Part shown: in pieces, positions 43,989-53,086 of the stretch
Position numbering within the stretch: position 1 is the first letter of the stretch
Layout: each line of letters begins with the position of its first letter
Source of the DNA: Patulibacter minatonensis DSM 18081
Lineage (GTDB): Bacteria; Actinomycetota; Thermoleophilia; Solirubrobacterales; Solirubrobacteraceae
Direction of reading: 5' to 3'
Assembly: GCF_000519325.1 (NCBI RefSeq)
Contig: NZ_KI912613.1
Coordinates: 4,996,171-5,060,170 of the forward strand
Length of the DNA: 64,000 bases
Program-made: the position numbers and the translations under genes
The notes under the pieces: generated by a model
The model's database searches: none
What the model was told of the DNA's origin: nothing
What the model saw: only the letters and a program-made list of their open reading frames with translations

Positions 43989-45215
43989 TCAGGCGACGAC
44001 GTCCTTGAGTCCGACGGCCTCGTCGGCCAGACGGGTGACGTCGACGCGCTGTCGGGTCCGAATGTACTTCTTGCCGGCCATGAACTCCTTCGGGGCGTTC
44101 GCGGACTCGACCGCCGCGATGACGTCCCCGTCGAGGTGGAAGACCGTGAACCGTCCCGTGGTCGGATCGCCACGGACGACGGCCGCGTGACCCGGGCGGA
44201 GCAGCCCGGCCATCTTCAGCTTCAGGTCGAACTGGTCCGACCAGAACCACGGCACGTCGGCCGCCGGCACGTCCTTGCCGACGATGACGTGCGCGGCCTG
44301 CTTGGCCTGCTCCATCGCGCTCGGGATGCTCTCCATGCGGACGAGCTCCTCGACGTTCCCGACCGGACGCCGGGTCACGTCGCCGATCGCCAGCACGTGC
44401 GGGTCGCTCGTGCGCGTGGCGGCGTCGACGACGATGCCGCCGTCGCACGTCAGGCCGGCAGCGCTGGCCAGCTCGTCTCGGGGGATCGCCCCGACGCCGA
44501 CGAGCGCGAGGTCGCAGGGGATCTCGCGGCCGTCGCCGAGCACGACCGCGCGCACGTGGCCGTCGTCGTCGCCCGCGAACCCGGTGACGTCGGCCGACGT
44601 CAGGACCTCGGTGCCCTGGGCGACGTGGTGCCCGGTCAGGATCTCCGACAGCTCCGGGCTCGCGACCCGAGCGAGCACGCGGTCCTCGCGCTCGAGGACC
44701 GTCACCTGCTGGCCGACGGAGCGCGCGACCGCCGCGACCTCGAGCCCGACGTAGCCGGCACCGACGATCACGAGCCGCTTGTCGGGGTGCACCGCGTCCT
44801 TCAGGACGCGGGCGTCCGCCAGCGTGCGCAGGACGACGACGCCGTCGAGGTCCCCGCCCGGCACCGGCAGGCGCCGCGGCTCGGCCCCGGTGGCGAGCAC
44901 GAGGGTCGAGTACGCGAGCTCGGTGTCGTCGCCCAGGCGCACGGTGCGCGCCTCAGGGTCGATCGCGACGACGTCCTCCGAGAGGCGCAGCGTGATGCCC
45001 TGCTCCTCGTAGAACTCGAGCGGCCGCAGCGGATCCTCCAGCTCGTCGGCGTGGAACTTCTTCGAGAGCGGAGGACGGTGGTACGGCGCATCGGGCTCGG
45101 ACCCGATCAGCACGACCGGGCCCTCGTAGCCGAGCTGGCGCAGGGTCCCGACGAGGGTGCCCCCGCCGTGCCCGGCGCCGACGATGACGACGGGCGCCTC
45201 GTCCGCGGCGCTCAC
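43989..45215 (-). CDS. NAD(P)H-ferredoxin reductase (putidaredoxin-reductase type, FAD)
   Basis: 408 aa from GTG at 45215. FAD-binding VVIVGAGHGGGTLVGTLRQLGYEGPVVLIGSE (GxGxxG), PYHRPPLSKKF, NAD-binding LVIVGAGYVGLEVAAVARSVGQQVTVLERE, and the late HVLAIGDVTR with the C-terminal DFKLK-like QFDLKLKMAGLL. This is the reductase that reduces the neighbouring ferredoxin. It lies between P450 and ferredoxin genes, 40 bp after the P450 stop, as in terp and cam systems. Confidence 0.94.
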   Translation of the reverse strand: MSAADEAPVVIVGAGHGGGTLVGTLRQLGYEGPVVLIGSEPDAPYHRPPLSKKFHADELEDPLRPLEFYEEQGITLRLSEDVVAIDPEARTVRLGDDTELAYSTLVLATGAEPRRLPVPGGDLDGVVVLRTLADARVLKDAVHPDKRLVIVGAGYVGLEVAAVARSVGQQVTVLEREDRVLARVASPELSEILTGHHVAQGTEVLTSADVTGFAGDDDGHVRAVVLGDGREIPCDLALVGVGAIPRDELASAAGLTCDGGIVVDAATRTSDPHVLAIGDVTRRPVGNVEELVRMESIPSAMEQAKQAAHVIVGKDVPAADVPWFWSDQFDLKLKMAGLLRPGHAAVVRGDPTTGRFTVFHLDGDVIAAVESANAPKEFMAGKKYIRTRQRVDVTRLADEAVGLKDVVA

Positions 45216-45255
45216 CGGGCCACCGCCGGCGTCGCGTCGGTCCCGGCGCGCGCGC

Positions 45256-46581
45256 TCATCGCAGCTCGAGCTTCATCGGCAGGTTCTTCACGCCGCCGAC
45301 GAAGTTCGTCTGCACGACCTTGCGCTCGCCCGTGAACTCGCCGCCGACGATGAGCGGGATGAGCTCCTCGTACATCACGCGAAGCTCGAGCTTGGCGACG
45401 TGCTGGCCGATGCACATGTGCGGGCCGTAGCCGAAGGCGATGTGCTTGTTCGGGCGGCGCGTCGAGTCGAACGTGTCGGGATCGGAGATGACCTCCTCGT
45501 CGCGGCTGCCCGACTGGAAGAGCGTCAGGAGGCGATCGCCCTTCTTGATCTTCTGGCCGCGCAGCTCGTAGTCCTGCTCGGCCCGGCGGGTGAACTGCTT
45601 GACCGGCGCGGCCCAGCGGATGGCCTCGTTGACGAAGTCCGCGATGCCCTTCGGGTCCTCCTGCAGCGCCTTGAGCTGGTCGGGGTGCTTGATGAGCTGC
45701 TCGATGCCCGTGGCGAGCGTCGCCGACGTCGTGTCGTGGCCGGCGGTCGCGATGGCGATGAAGTAGCCGTACGCGAACGTCTTGGGCATGTACTCGCCGT
45801 CGTCGTACTTCGCGGTCGCGACGATCGTGGCGAGGTCGTCCTTCGGGTTCGCGCGGCGGTCCTCGACGATCTGGTCGAAGTAGGCGTAGAAGTCCTGGAC
45901 CGTCGCCATGAGCTGCTGGGCCTGGGCCTCGGGCGAGAGCTCGATCTCCTCGCGCTTGGAGTCCGGGTCGGCGGTGCCGAAGAAGTCCTGGGTCAGCGCC
46001 ATCATCCGCGGCTCGTCCTCCTCCGGGACGCCGCAGAGCGACATCACGACGTGGAGCGGGAAGTACATCGACCAGTCCTTCATGAGGTCGAGCTCGCCGG
46101 CGGCCGCCTTCTCCTTGAGGTCCTCGATGGAATCCTTGGCGAGCTCGCGGATCCGGTCCTCCCACTTCTTGATGTTGGCGGGGCGGAACCAGTCCAGGGC
46201 GACGTTCTTGACGACCGAGTGCTCCGGCGGATCCATGTACGGGAGCACGTCCATCACGCGGTGCGACCCGCCGGTGATGCTGAGGGTGAACTGCTCGCCG
46301 GCCTGGTTGGTGAAGAGCGGGTTGTGGCTGCCCTTCTCCTCGCCGCCGCCGTTGGAGAAGATCGCCGGCTGGCGCTCGACCTCCATGATGTCCGCGTGCT
46401 TCGTCAGGAGCCACATGGGGTCCCAGCCCTCGACGTGCGCCTGTCCGAGCGGCATGTTGTCCCGCAGCCACTTGTAGGCCTCGAAGAGCTTCTTCTCGTC
46501 GCGGTGCCCCTCGGGGAGGACGATCTGCTTGGCGATGTCGTCGGGGACGATCGCGTTGTCGGTCTCGGTGGCGGTGCTCAT
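45256..46581 (-). CDS. Cytochrome P450, CYP108-like, copy 1
   Basis: 441 aa soluble class-I P450. I-helix ATAGHDTTS (oxygen-activating Thr near 284), ExxR at Glu319-Arg322 in [11 protein letters not shown], and haem ligand Cys390 in [12 protein letters not shown]. Many segments (MAHIEGYDPMW-like start, [38 protein letters not shown]) recall P450terp (CYP108), which hydroxylates alpha-terpineol; from memory, not a search. AGGAG precedes the ATG. Heads the operon with its reductase and ferredoxin. Almost the same protein lies just upstream (46821). Confidence 0.95.
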   Translation of the reverse strand: MSTATETDNAIVPDDIAKQIVLPEGHRDEKKLFEAYKWLRDNMPLGQAHVEGWDPMWLLTKHADIMEVERQPAIFSNGGGEEKGSHNPLFTNQAGEQFTLSITGGSHRVMDVLPYMDPPEHSVVKNVALDWFRPANIKKWEDRIRELAKDSIEDLKEKAAAGELDLMKDWSMYFPLHVVMSLCGVPEEDEPRMMALTQDFFGTADPDSKREEIELSPEAQAQQLMATVQDFYAYFDQIVEDRRANPKDDLATIVATAKYDDGEYMPKTFAYGYFIAIATAGHDTTSATLATGIEQLIKHPDQLKALQEDPKGIADFVNEAIRWAAPVKQFTRRAEQDYELRGQKIKKGDRLLTLFQSGSRDEEVISDPDTFDSTRRPNKHIAFGYGPHMCIGQHVAKLELRVMYEELIPLIVGGEFTGERKVVQTNFVGGVKNLPMKLELR

Positions 46582-46820
46582 GGAAATCTCCTGGATGGGG
46601 CATGCGCCGCCGTGCTCGGGAGCGGTGAGGCTCTCCCGCGGCAGCGCGCTCGCTCTGCGGGAGCAGTCTCACGAGCGCCCGGGAGCCCGCCGCCTTCGCA
46701 CCGGGCGATCTTCCTCTACCGGTGGGGGTACAGACGCGATCCGGGGGCCGGTCGCGGACCGGTAGCGGGGCAGGAACACCCCGCTCAGGACCGGTCTTCG
46801 CGCGGGCGCTCCCGCTCGGC

Positions 46821-48146
46821 TCAGCGCAGCTCGAGCCTGACCGGCAGGTTCTTCACGCCGCCGACGAAGTTCGTCTGCGTGACCTTGCGCTCGCCGGTGA
46901 CCTCGCCGCTGACGATGTGCGGCAGGAGCTCCTCGAACATCACGCGCAGCTCGAGCTTCGCGACGTGCTGCCCGATGCACATGTGCGGGCCGTAGCCGAA
47001 GGCGATGTGCTTGTTCGGCTTGCGCGTGGAGTCGAAGGTGTCGTAGTCCTCGAACACCTCCGTGTCGCGGTTGGCGGCCTGGTAGAGCGTCAGGAGGCGG
47101 TCGCCCTTCTTGATCTTCTGGCCGCGGAGCTCGTAGTCCTCGAGCGCCTGCCGGGTGAACTGCTTGACCGGGGAGGTCCAGCGGATCGCCTCGTTGACGA
47201 AGTTCGGGATCCCGGACGGGTCGTCCTGCAGCGCCTTCAGCTGATCGGGGTGCTCGAGCAGCTGCTGGATGCCGGTGGTGAGCGTGGCGGACGTGGTGTC
47301 GTGCCCGGCGGTCGCGACGGCGACGAGGTAGCCGTAGGCGATCTCCTTCGGCAGGAGCTCGCCGTCGTCGCCGCGCGCCACCGAGACGATCGTGGCGAGG
47401 TCCTCGGTCGGGTTGGCGCGGCGGTCCTCGACGATCGTGTCGAAGTAGGCGTAGAAGTCGTTGATCGTCGCCACCCACTGCTTCGCCGCCGCCTCGGGCG
47501 ACACGTCGACGTCGTCGCGCTTCTTGTCGGGGTCCGCCGTGCCGAAGAAGTCCTGCGTCAGCGCCATCATCCGCGGCTCGTCCTCCTCGGGCACGCCGCA
47601 GAGGGACATGATCACGTGGAGCGGATAGTGGATCGCCCAGTCGGCGATGAGGTCCAGCTCGCCGGCCGCGGCCTTCACCTTGAGGTCGGCGACCGACTCC
47701 CGGGCGAGCTCACGGACTCGGTCCTCCCACTGCTTGATGTTCGCGGGACGGAACCAGTCCAGCGCGATGTTCTTGACGAACGTGTGCTCCGGAGGGTCGA
47801 GGTAGGTGACGGTCTCCAGGACGCGGAAGCTGCCACCCGTGAGCTGCTTCGTGAACTCCTCGCCGGCCTGGTTGACGACGATCGGGTTGTGCGAGCCCTT
47901 GTTCTCGCCCCCGCCGTTCGTGAAGATCTGCGGCTGGCGCTCGACCTCCTGGATGTCGGCGTGCTTGACGACGAGCCACAGCGGGTCGTAGCCCTCGACG
48001 TGGGCCTGCGCGAGCGGGGCGTTGGCGATCAGCCAGTCGTACGCGGCGTAGAGCTTGTCCTCGTCGCGGTGGCCCTCCGGCAGGACGATCTGCCGGGCGA
48101 TGTCGTCGGGGACGATCGCGTTGCCGGTCTCGGTGGGGGTGCTCAT
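46821..48146 (-). CDS. Cytochrome P450, CYP108-like, copy 2
   Basis: 441 aa, colinear with copy 1 without gaps: I-helix [20 protein letters not shown] (ExxR), haem Cys390 in [24 protein letters not shown] at the end. Differences cluster in the substrate-recognition regions (for example about residues 85-115), so the two probably act on different or successive substrates. CAGGAG ribosome site before the ATG. It has its own 239-bp upstream region with an inverted repeat, so it is separately regulated from copy 1. Confidence 0.95.
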   Translation of the reverse strand: MSTPTETGNAIVPDDIARQIVLPEGHRDEDKLYAAYDWLIANAPLAQAHVEGYDPLWLVVKHADIQEVERQPQIFTNGGGENKGSHNPIVVNQAGEEFTKQLTGGSFRVLETVTYLDPPEHTFVKNIALDWFRPANIKQWEDRVRELARESVADLKVKAAAGELDLIADWAIHYPLHVIMSLCGVPEEDEPRMMALTQDFFGTADPDKKRDDVDVSPEAAAKQWVATINDFYAYFDTIVEDRRANPTEDLATIVSVARGDDGELLPKEIAYGYLVAVATAGHDTTSATLTTGIQQLLEHPDQLKALQDDPSGIPNFVNEAIRWTSPVKQFTRQALEDYELRGQKIKKGDRLLTLYQAANRDTEVFEDYDTFDSTRKPNKHIAFGYGPHMCIGQHVAKLELRVMFEELLPHIVSGEVTGERKVTQTNFVGGVKNLPVRLELR

Positions 48147-48199
48147 CGGGTCTCCTGTGAGGTGCGCGGCTGCGGGCGCGGGCCGCCGGGTGAGGGCTC

Positions 48200-48225
48200 C
48201 ACGATCCGTCGGGTGTCGGATCGTG
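48200..48225. promoter_or_regulatory. Inverted repeat upstream of P450 copy 2
   Basis: CACGATCCG-N8-CGGATCGTG, perfect 9-bp arms, 54-79 bp before the P450 ATG. A strong operator candidate; nothing equivalent is seen upstream of P450 copy 1. Confidence 0.65.
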
Positions 48226-48385
48226 CGCAGTGTCACACGCTGAACCGCCCGGCCGACCTCCTCGATCGCCGAAGACGGTGTATCGCTGGAGACCTCTACA
48301 ACGACGCGCGAGTCGCGGAGGGGCATCTCGCTCCCGGTCGCGGGGGCGGGGCCCGCGGCGCGCCGCCGCGGCCCCCGCCCCCGCG

Positions 48386-49363
48386 TCACCGGGTCGTCAG
48401 CACGACCTTGCCGCGATGGCCGCCGTCCTCGAGCAGCCGATGGGCGTCGGCCGCCCGGTCGAGCGGGAGCACCGTCCCCACGACCGGCCGCCAGTCCGGC
48501 ATCCGGTCGATCAGGCCGAGCATCGCCGCGAAGTCGCGATGGCTGCCCATCGTGGTCCCCCGGATGTCGAACTGGCCGAAGTAGAACGGCCGGATCGCGA
48601 TCTCGGCCTGCTCCGCGGCGTTGGCGCCGAAGCTCACCACCCGTCCGCCGGGGCGCAGGGTGCTGAGCGCGTCCGCCCACTGCCCGACGGGGTCGATCAC
48701 GAGGTCGAAGCCCTCGCCGTCGTTGGCCTCGCGCGCCGCCTGCGGCCAGCCCGCATCGCGGTAGGAGACCCCCGCCGTCGCGCCGAGCGCGACCGCGCCG
48801 TCGATGCCGCCCTGCGACGAGGACGTGACCGTGATCCGCGCACCGGCGCGGTGCGCGAAGGCGACGAGGAAGGTCGCGACCCCGCCGCCCGCGCCGAGGA
48901 TCAGCACGCGCTCGCCGGGGCGCAGGCCGCCACGGCCGAACAGCGCGCGGTGGGCCGTGACGCCGGCCAGCGGCAGGGCCGCGGCCTCCTCCCACGAGAG
49001 CTGCGCGGGCTTCGGCAGGACGTTCTCCTCGGGCACCGCGACGAGCTCCGCGTACGTGCCGTCGACCCGGTCGCCCAGGATCTCGAAGCGGGGTCCGGGG
49101 GCGGCGTCGCGGTCGCCCCACCAGAGCGAGGGGACGATCACGACGTCCTCCCCCGTGTCGCGCCGGACGCCCGCGCCGTCGGCCCCGGGCACGAGCGGGA
49201 GCGGCGCGGGGTACTGCCCGCGACGGACGAGGCAGTCGTGCCAGTTCAGCGCGGCCGCCCGGAGCTCCACGAGCACCCATCCGGGAGGGACGACGGGGTC
49301 CGGCGCCTCCTCCGGCCGGAGCGTGTCCAGTCCGCCGTACTCGTGCAGTCGCACTGCGTGCAT
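48386..49363 (-). CDS. Zinc-independent quinone-oxidoreductase-like MDR protein
   Basis: 325 aa MDR-family NADPH oxidoreductase. N-terminal GroES-like lobe ([29 protein letters not shown]), Rossmann [31 protein letters not shown], and [17 protein letters not shown] near the end. The catalytic zinc Cys of alcohol dehydrogenases is absent and no structural zinc cluster is present, so it is of the quinone reductase/enoyl reductase kind. GAGAGGA precedes the ATG at 49363. A GTGAACGATCCTTCAC palindrome lies 56 bp upstream, linking it to the candidate regulon. Confidence 0.87.
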   Translation of the reverse strand: MHAVRLHEYGGLDTLRPEEAPDPVVPPGWVLVELRAAALNWHDCLVRRGQYPAPLPLVPGADGAGVRRDTGEDVVIVPSLWWGDRDAAPGPRFEILGDRVDGTYAELVAVPEENVLPKPAQLSWEEAAALPLAGVTAHRALFGRGGLRPGERVLILGAGGGVATFLVAFAHRAGARITVTSSSQGGIDGAVALGATAGVSYRDAGWPQAAREANDGEGFDLVIDPVGQWADALSTLRPGGRVVSFGANAAEQAEIAIRPFYFGQFDIRGTTMGSHRDFAAMLGLIDRMPDWRPVVGTVLPLDRAADAHRLLEDGGHRGKVVLTTR

Positions 49364-49419
49364 CGGGGTCCTCTCGGTCGCGGTCGGCGGCCAGGCCGCC
49401 CGGGTCCGGACGACCCTAC

Positions 49420-49435
49420 GTGAACGATCCTTCAC
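49420..49435. promoter_or_regulatory. Palindromic operator GTGAACGATCCTTCAC
   Basis: One off from a perfect palindrome; the extended ACGTGAACGATCCTTCACGT spans 49418-49437. 56 bp upstream of the MDR oxidoreductase start. Confidence 0.8.
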
Positions 49436-49485
49436 GTGACCTCGCCGAGGACACGGGGGGACGTGCGTCCGTCGCGGATCGGGAC

Positions 49486-49501
49486 GTGAGCGACCGTTCG
49501 C
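49486..49501. promoter_or_regulatory. Degenerate copy of the palindromic operator
   Basis: GTGAGCGACCGTTCGC agrees with GTGAACGATCGTTCAC at 13 of 16 positions. It lies midway between the two clear copies in the same divergent region. Confidence 0.4.
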
Positions 49502-49556
49502 ACGTCGTCCGTTCGGCCGACGCGCACAGACGGGCGGGCCGGAGGTGGCATACGCC

Positions 49557-49572
49557 GTGAACCATCGTTCAC
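49557..49572. promoter_or_regulatory. Palindromic operator GTGAACCATCGTTCAC at the LuxR promoter
   Basis: One mismatch from perfect dyad. It overlaps a TTCACA -35 box (49569-49574) that is 18 bp from a TATGGT -10 box (49593-49598), so binding should block the promoter. Confidence 0.8.
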
Positions 49573-49605
49573 ACTCCGAGAGCGCGGCCAGGTATGGTTG
49601 GTGCT

Positions 49606-50775
49606 GTGAGCGCACGCACACGAGTCCAGTCGTCGTCCCCGGACATCGGAACCGCCGCCCACGTCGCGGCGCTCGACGGCCGCGTGCGGGCCCTCCTCGG
49701 CGCCCAGCCCACCGCCGACGGCGCCCCCGACCTCGCCCTCGCCGTGGCCCGCGAGCAACTCGAGGACCGGCTCAGCCGCGACGCCGCGACGTGGTCGCGG
49801 GACACCGTGGTCGAGGCGTGCGACCTCCTCCGGTCCGTGGACGAGGTCCAGCGGATCCGCGAGGAGCGCGCGGTGCGCGAGCGCCTGACGGAGCTCGCCC
49901 GCATCCAGCGGGCGGTCGACGCGCTGTCCGGCCTGAGCACGGACGAGGCCGTCCGCCGGGCGCCCATCGTGCTGTGCGAGAGCTGCGACGTCGGCCGCGG
50001 GATGATCTCCGCCGTCGTCGGCTCGATCTGGGTGCCGCGCCACCTGCACATCACGCCGGGCCACGAGGAGCACGCCGACAGTTTCCAGGAGTACATCTCG
50101 AGCGCCCGGATCCCGCTCGCGCACACGCTGCTCGAGGCCGAGCTCGTCCGGCGCCGGGTCGCGGGGATCGTCGACGACACGGCCGGCGACGAGCGCACGT
50201 TCAAGCCGATCGTCGAGGCCGGCCAGTCGGCGGCCTACGTCGTCGCCCCGATCATGTCGCGCGGCCGCGCGATCGGCTTCGTCCACGCCGACCGCCACGA
50301 CGGCGACACGCGGGTCACCGACCACGACCGCGACCGGCTCGCCGCGTTCGCGTCCTGCTTCGGGCTGCTCCACGAGCAGACCCTGCTCCGGGACCGCCTG
50401 GCGGCCCAGCGGCTGCGGTCCCGCGCCGCGTTCGCCGACGCCGAGTCGTCCCTGATCCGGCTGCAGGAGGACGCCGTCCGCCTCGACGACGCCCTGCGCT
50501 CGGCGGCCGAGGTCGCCGACGGGCCGACGCGCCAGGACGCCGGCGGGCCGACCGCCCAGCGCGTCCAGGACCTCCTCACCAGCCGCGAGCGCGAGGTCCT
50601 CGGGCTGATGACCGAGGGCGCCACCAACACGCGCATCGCGGAGCAGCTGGTGATCGCCGAGGGCACCGTCAAGTCCCACGTCAAGAACATCCTGCGGAAG
50701 CTGCGGGCGCCGACCCGGTCGGCGGCGGTGGCCCGCTACGCGCACCTCACGCGCCGCTCCAACCAGGTCGCATGA
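49606..50775 (+). CDS. GAF-domain LuxR-type transcription regulator, first gene of the second pair
   Basis: 389 aa from GTG at 49606. The TATGGT -10 box ends 7 nt before this GTG, which would be at the transcript 5' end; an ATG at 49594 overlaps the -10 box itself and is rejected. GAF-like domain about 105-265 (LCESCDVGRGMISAVVGSIWVPRHLHI ... AAYVVAPIMSRGRAIGFVHADR) and C-terminal LuxR HTH (LTSREREVLGLMTEGATN, TVKSHVKNILRKL). The sequence parallels the first gene of the pair at 2357-3532. The stop overlaps the next gene (ATGA). Regulated by the palindromes just upstream. Confidence 0.88.
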   Translation: MSARTRVQSSSPDIGTAAHVAALDGRVRALLGAQPTADGAPDLALAVAREQLEDRLSRDAATWSRDTVVEACDLLRSVDEVQRIREERAVRERLTELARIQRAVDALSGLSTDEAVRRAPIVLCESCDVGRGMISAVVGSIWVPRHLHITPGHEEHADSFQEYISSARIPLAHTLLEAELVRRRVAGIVDDTAGDERTFKPIVEAGQSAAYVVAPIMSRGRAIGFVHADRHDGDTRVTDHDRDRLAAFASCFGLLHEQTLLRDRLAAQRLRSRAAFADAESSLIRLQEDAVRLDDALRSAAEVADGPTRQDAGGPTAQRVQDLLTSREREVLGLMTEGATNTRIAEQLVIAEGTVKSHVKNILRKLRAPTRSAAVARYAHLTRRSNQVA

Positions 50776-51899
50776 GCCCGGAGGTCCTGGGCGGCTCCCG
50801 GTCCCCCCGCGCGCGCCGGACGGGCGACGTCGCCCGGCACGCCGACACCATCGTCCGGCGCCTGCACGCGATGGGCATCGACCCGGGCGCCGCGGGCATC
50901 GGGGCCGACGACCTCGAGCGGGCCTCGACCACGCTCGACCGCGGCGCGGAGCTCGTGACCGGGCTGCTCACGGGCGCACCGGCGCGGCGCCGGTCGGAGC
51001 TCGCCGCCGTCCTGGTCGAGCTCCACGACGCCCGCCGCAGCATCCGCGCCCTGCGGATGACCGGGCGCGGCCGCCCCGCGGAGGCCCTGCAGCAGAGCGT
51101 CACCCGCCTGCGGAACGTCAGCTCGACGACCGGGCTGCTGGACCGCGTCTGCGGCGAGGCCGCGACGTGCACCGGGCTCTCGCGCGTGGCGCTGTCGACG
51201 GTGGCCGAGACCGACTGGAGCGTGTGCCGCATCCACGCGGAGCACGAGCCCGGCGCCCAACCGCCCCCCGAGCTCCTGGCGATGTCGCAGGACATGGCGG
51301 GGATCGAGCGCGAGGTCCTCCGCACCGGCGACGGCGTGGTCGTCCCCGCAGACGCGGACACCCCGATGCGGCAGGTGTTCGGGTCGTCCCACGTGGTCGT
51401 CCCCGTGCCCGTGTCGACCGGGGTCCTGGGCCTCCTCCACGGCGACCACCACCCGACGGACCGACCGGCGGACGAGGTCGACCGGGAGCTCCTCGCCGCG
51501 TTCGGCCGGGCCTTCGGCCAGATCTACGAGCGCACCGCGCTGCAGGAGCGGCTCGACACGCAGCGGCGCACCCTGATCGCCGCGCTGCAGGCGGAGACCG
51601 AGGCGGCCGAGGAGCTCGGCGCCGCGGACTTCAGCTTCGCGGTCCCGGGTCACGAACCCGACGCCGACGCAGTGCCCGCGCCCCGCGGGAGCAACGCGGC
51701 CATCGACGCGCTGCTCACGCCGCGCGAGCGCGAGGTCCTCGAGCTGATCCTCGCCGGCGCGTCCAACGGCGTCATCGCCGAGCGGCTCGTGATCACGACC
51801 GGCACGGTCAAGTCGCACGTCAAGCGCGTCCTGCGCAAGATCGGCGCGGCGAACCGCTCCGAGGCGATCTCGCGATACTTCGAGCTCGACGGCGCCTGA
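50772..51899 (+). CDS. GAF-like LuxR-type transcription regulator, second gene of the second pair
   Basis: 375 aa. GAF-like region about 120-260 (LLDRVCGEAATCTGLSRVALSTVAETDWSV ... SSHVVVPVPVSTGVLGLLHGDHH), a helical linker, and a C-terminal LuxR HTH (LTPREREVLELILAGASN, TVKSHVKRVLRKIGAANRSEAISRYF). The ATG overlaps the stop of the first regulator. HTH details match the second gene of the 1236-3532 pair. Target genes are unknown; the next gene, 28 bp downstream, may be cotranscribed. Confidence 0.87.
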   Translation: MSPEVLGGSRSPRARRTGDVARHADTIVRRLHAMGIDPGAAGIGADDLERASTTLDRGAELVTGLLTGAPARRRSELAAVLVELHDARRSIRALRMTGRGRPAEALQQSVTRLRNVSSTTGLLDRVCGEAATCTGLSRVALSTVAETDWSVCRIHAEHEPGAQPPPELLAMSQDMAGIEREVLRTGDGVVVPADADTPMRQVFGSSHVVVPVPVSTGVLGLLHGDHHPTDRPADEVDRELLAAFGRAFGQIYERTALQERLDTQRRTLIAALQAETEAAEELGAADFSFAVPGHEPDADAVPAPRGSNAAIDALLTPREREVLELILAGASNGVIAERLVITTGTVKSHVKRVLRKIGAANRSEAISRYFELDGA

Positions 51900-51927
51900 G
51901 CCACCTCCACCACCCCGGAGCGTCCCC

Positions 51928-53028
51928 ATGTCCTGGACCGAGACCACCACCCGCCCCCGCCCCGCCGCCCTCGAGGCGACGACCCTCCCCGACGCGTTCG
52001 CCCGCACGGTGGCCGAGCGTCCGGCCGACGTCTGGCTCCGGTCCGCCGGCCCGGAGGGCGCCGCGATCACCTGGGAGGACGCCGCCGGTCGCGTCGCGCG
52101 CCTCGCCGGGGGCCTCGAGACGATCGGGGTCGGTCGTGGCGACGTCGTCGCCGTCGCGCTCGCCGGCTCGCCGGAGCTCCACCTCGTCGACCTCGCGGTC
52201 CAGCACCTCGGGGCCGCCGCGCTGCAGCTCGGCGCGTCGCCGGCGGACGACGCCGCCGCACTCGTGGACGCCGCGGGGGCCCGGGTCGCCGTGACCCACG
52301 CCGGGGCGATCGCCGGGATCTCCGGGGCGACGGCGCTGACGCACGTCGTCTCCGTCGACGGCGGCGAGGGCTCCACCGCCACGCTCGACGCGCTCGAGTC
52401 GGGCGCCGGGGACGGCATCGACCTCGCGGCGGCGACCGCCGCCCTCACCGGGGACGACGTCGCCGCGGTGCTCGTCGAGGACGGAGCGCCCGTCCGCCGC
52501 ACCCACGGCGAGCTCCTGGCCGCCCTCGTCCGCGTCGAGGACGAGTCCTCCCCCGCGCTCGGCGGCCGGATCGTCACGTCGCTGCCCGCCACGACCGCCG
52601 GGGTGCGGACCGTCGACGTCGACGCGGCGATCGCGTTCGGCCTCGAGGTCACGTGCGCTCCCGGGCCGGACGACCTGGCCGCGACCGTGGCGGCCGTCCG
52701 GCCCACGCGGCTGCTCGCGCCCGCGCCGCTGCTCGAGGCGCTGCGGGCCGACGTCGAGTCGGCGGCCGCGGAGTCGTCCGACGTCGCCGCCGCGCTCCGG
52801 GCCGGGTTCGACACGGACGACGCGATCCAGGCCGGCTGCCCCCCGCAGTTCCACCCGGGGCCCGGCCCGGAGTTCGAGGCGCTGCTGCTCGCCGCCCGCG
52901 AGCGGCTCGGCCTCGACGCGCTGGAGTGGCTCGGGGCCGACGCCTCCGCCGACCGCGAGCTCCTGCGCGTCCTGCGCGCGATCGGGGTCCCCGGGGTCGA
53001 GCCGTGGGCCGTCGCGCCGGCCGCCTGA
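51928..53028 (+). CDS. Degenerate ANL-superfamily (long-chain acyl-CoA synthetase-like) protein, catalytic motifs missing
   Basis: 366 aa. The N-terminal 120 residues read like a long-chain acyl-CoA synthetase (TLPDAFARTVAERPADVWLRS ... ITWEDAAGRVARLAGGLETIGVGRGDVVAVALAGSPELHLVDLAVQHLGAAALQL). The P-loop T-S-G-T-T-G is absent where expected (the stretch reads VAAVLVEDGAPVRRTHGELLAAL), and the protein ends at VPGVEPWAVAPAA where active enzymes have the E-x-x-G-x-T/S-E A5 motif and a further 200 residues. It therefore cannot adenylate acids in the usual way. It is intact, with normal codon use, so a retained non-catalytic role is likelier than decay. Confidence 0.75.
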   Translation: MSWTETTTRPRPAALEATTLPDAFARTVAERPADVWLRSAGPEGAAITWEDAAGRVARLAGGLETIGVGRGDVVAVALAGSPELHLVDLAVQHLGAAALQLGASPADDAAALVDAAGARVAVTHAGAIAGISGATALTHVVSVDGGEGSTATLDALESGAGDGIDLAAATAALTGDDVAAVLVEDGAPVRRTHGELLAALVRVEDESSPALGGRIVTSLPATTAGVRTVDVDAAIAFGLEVTCAPGPDDLAATVAAVRPTRLLAPAPLLEALRADVESAAAESSDVAAALRAGFDTDDAIQAGCPPQFHPGPGPEFEALLLAARERLGLDALEWLGADASADRELLRVLRAIGVPGVEPWAVAPAA

Positions 53029-53048
53029 GCGCCGCGACGCGACCCTCG

Positions 53049-53063
53049 GCGTCCGGCGGACGC
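53049..53063. terminator. Hairpin between convergent genes
   Basis: GCGTCC-GGC-GGACGC, a perfect 6-bp stem in the 58-bp gap between stops at 53028 and 53087. Confidence 0.55.
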
Positions 53064-53086
53064 GGGGGACCGGCGACCGCCCGGGC

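Noticed and set aside
49594-49605. ATG at 49594 as the start of the second-pair LuxR gene
   Set aside because: It lies inside the TATGGT -10 box and would precede the transcript start; the GTG at 49606 fits a leaderless start.
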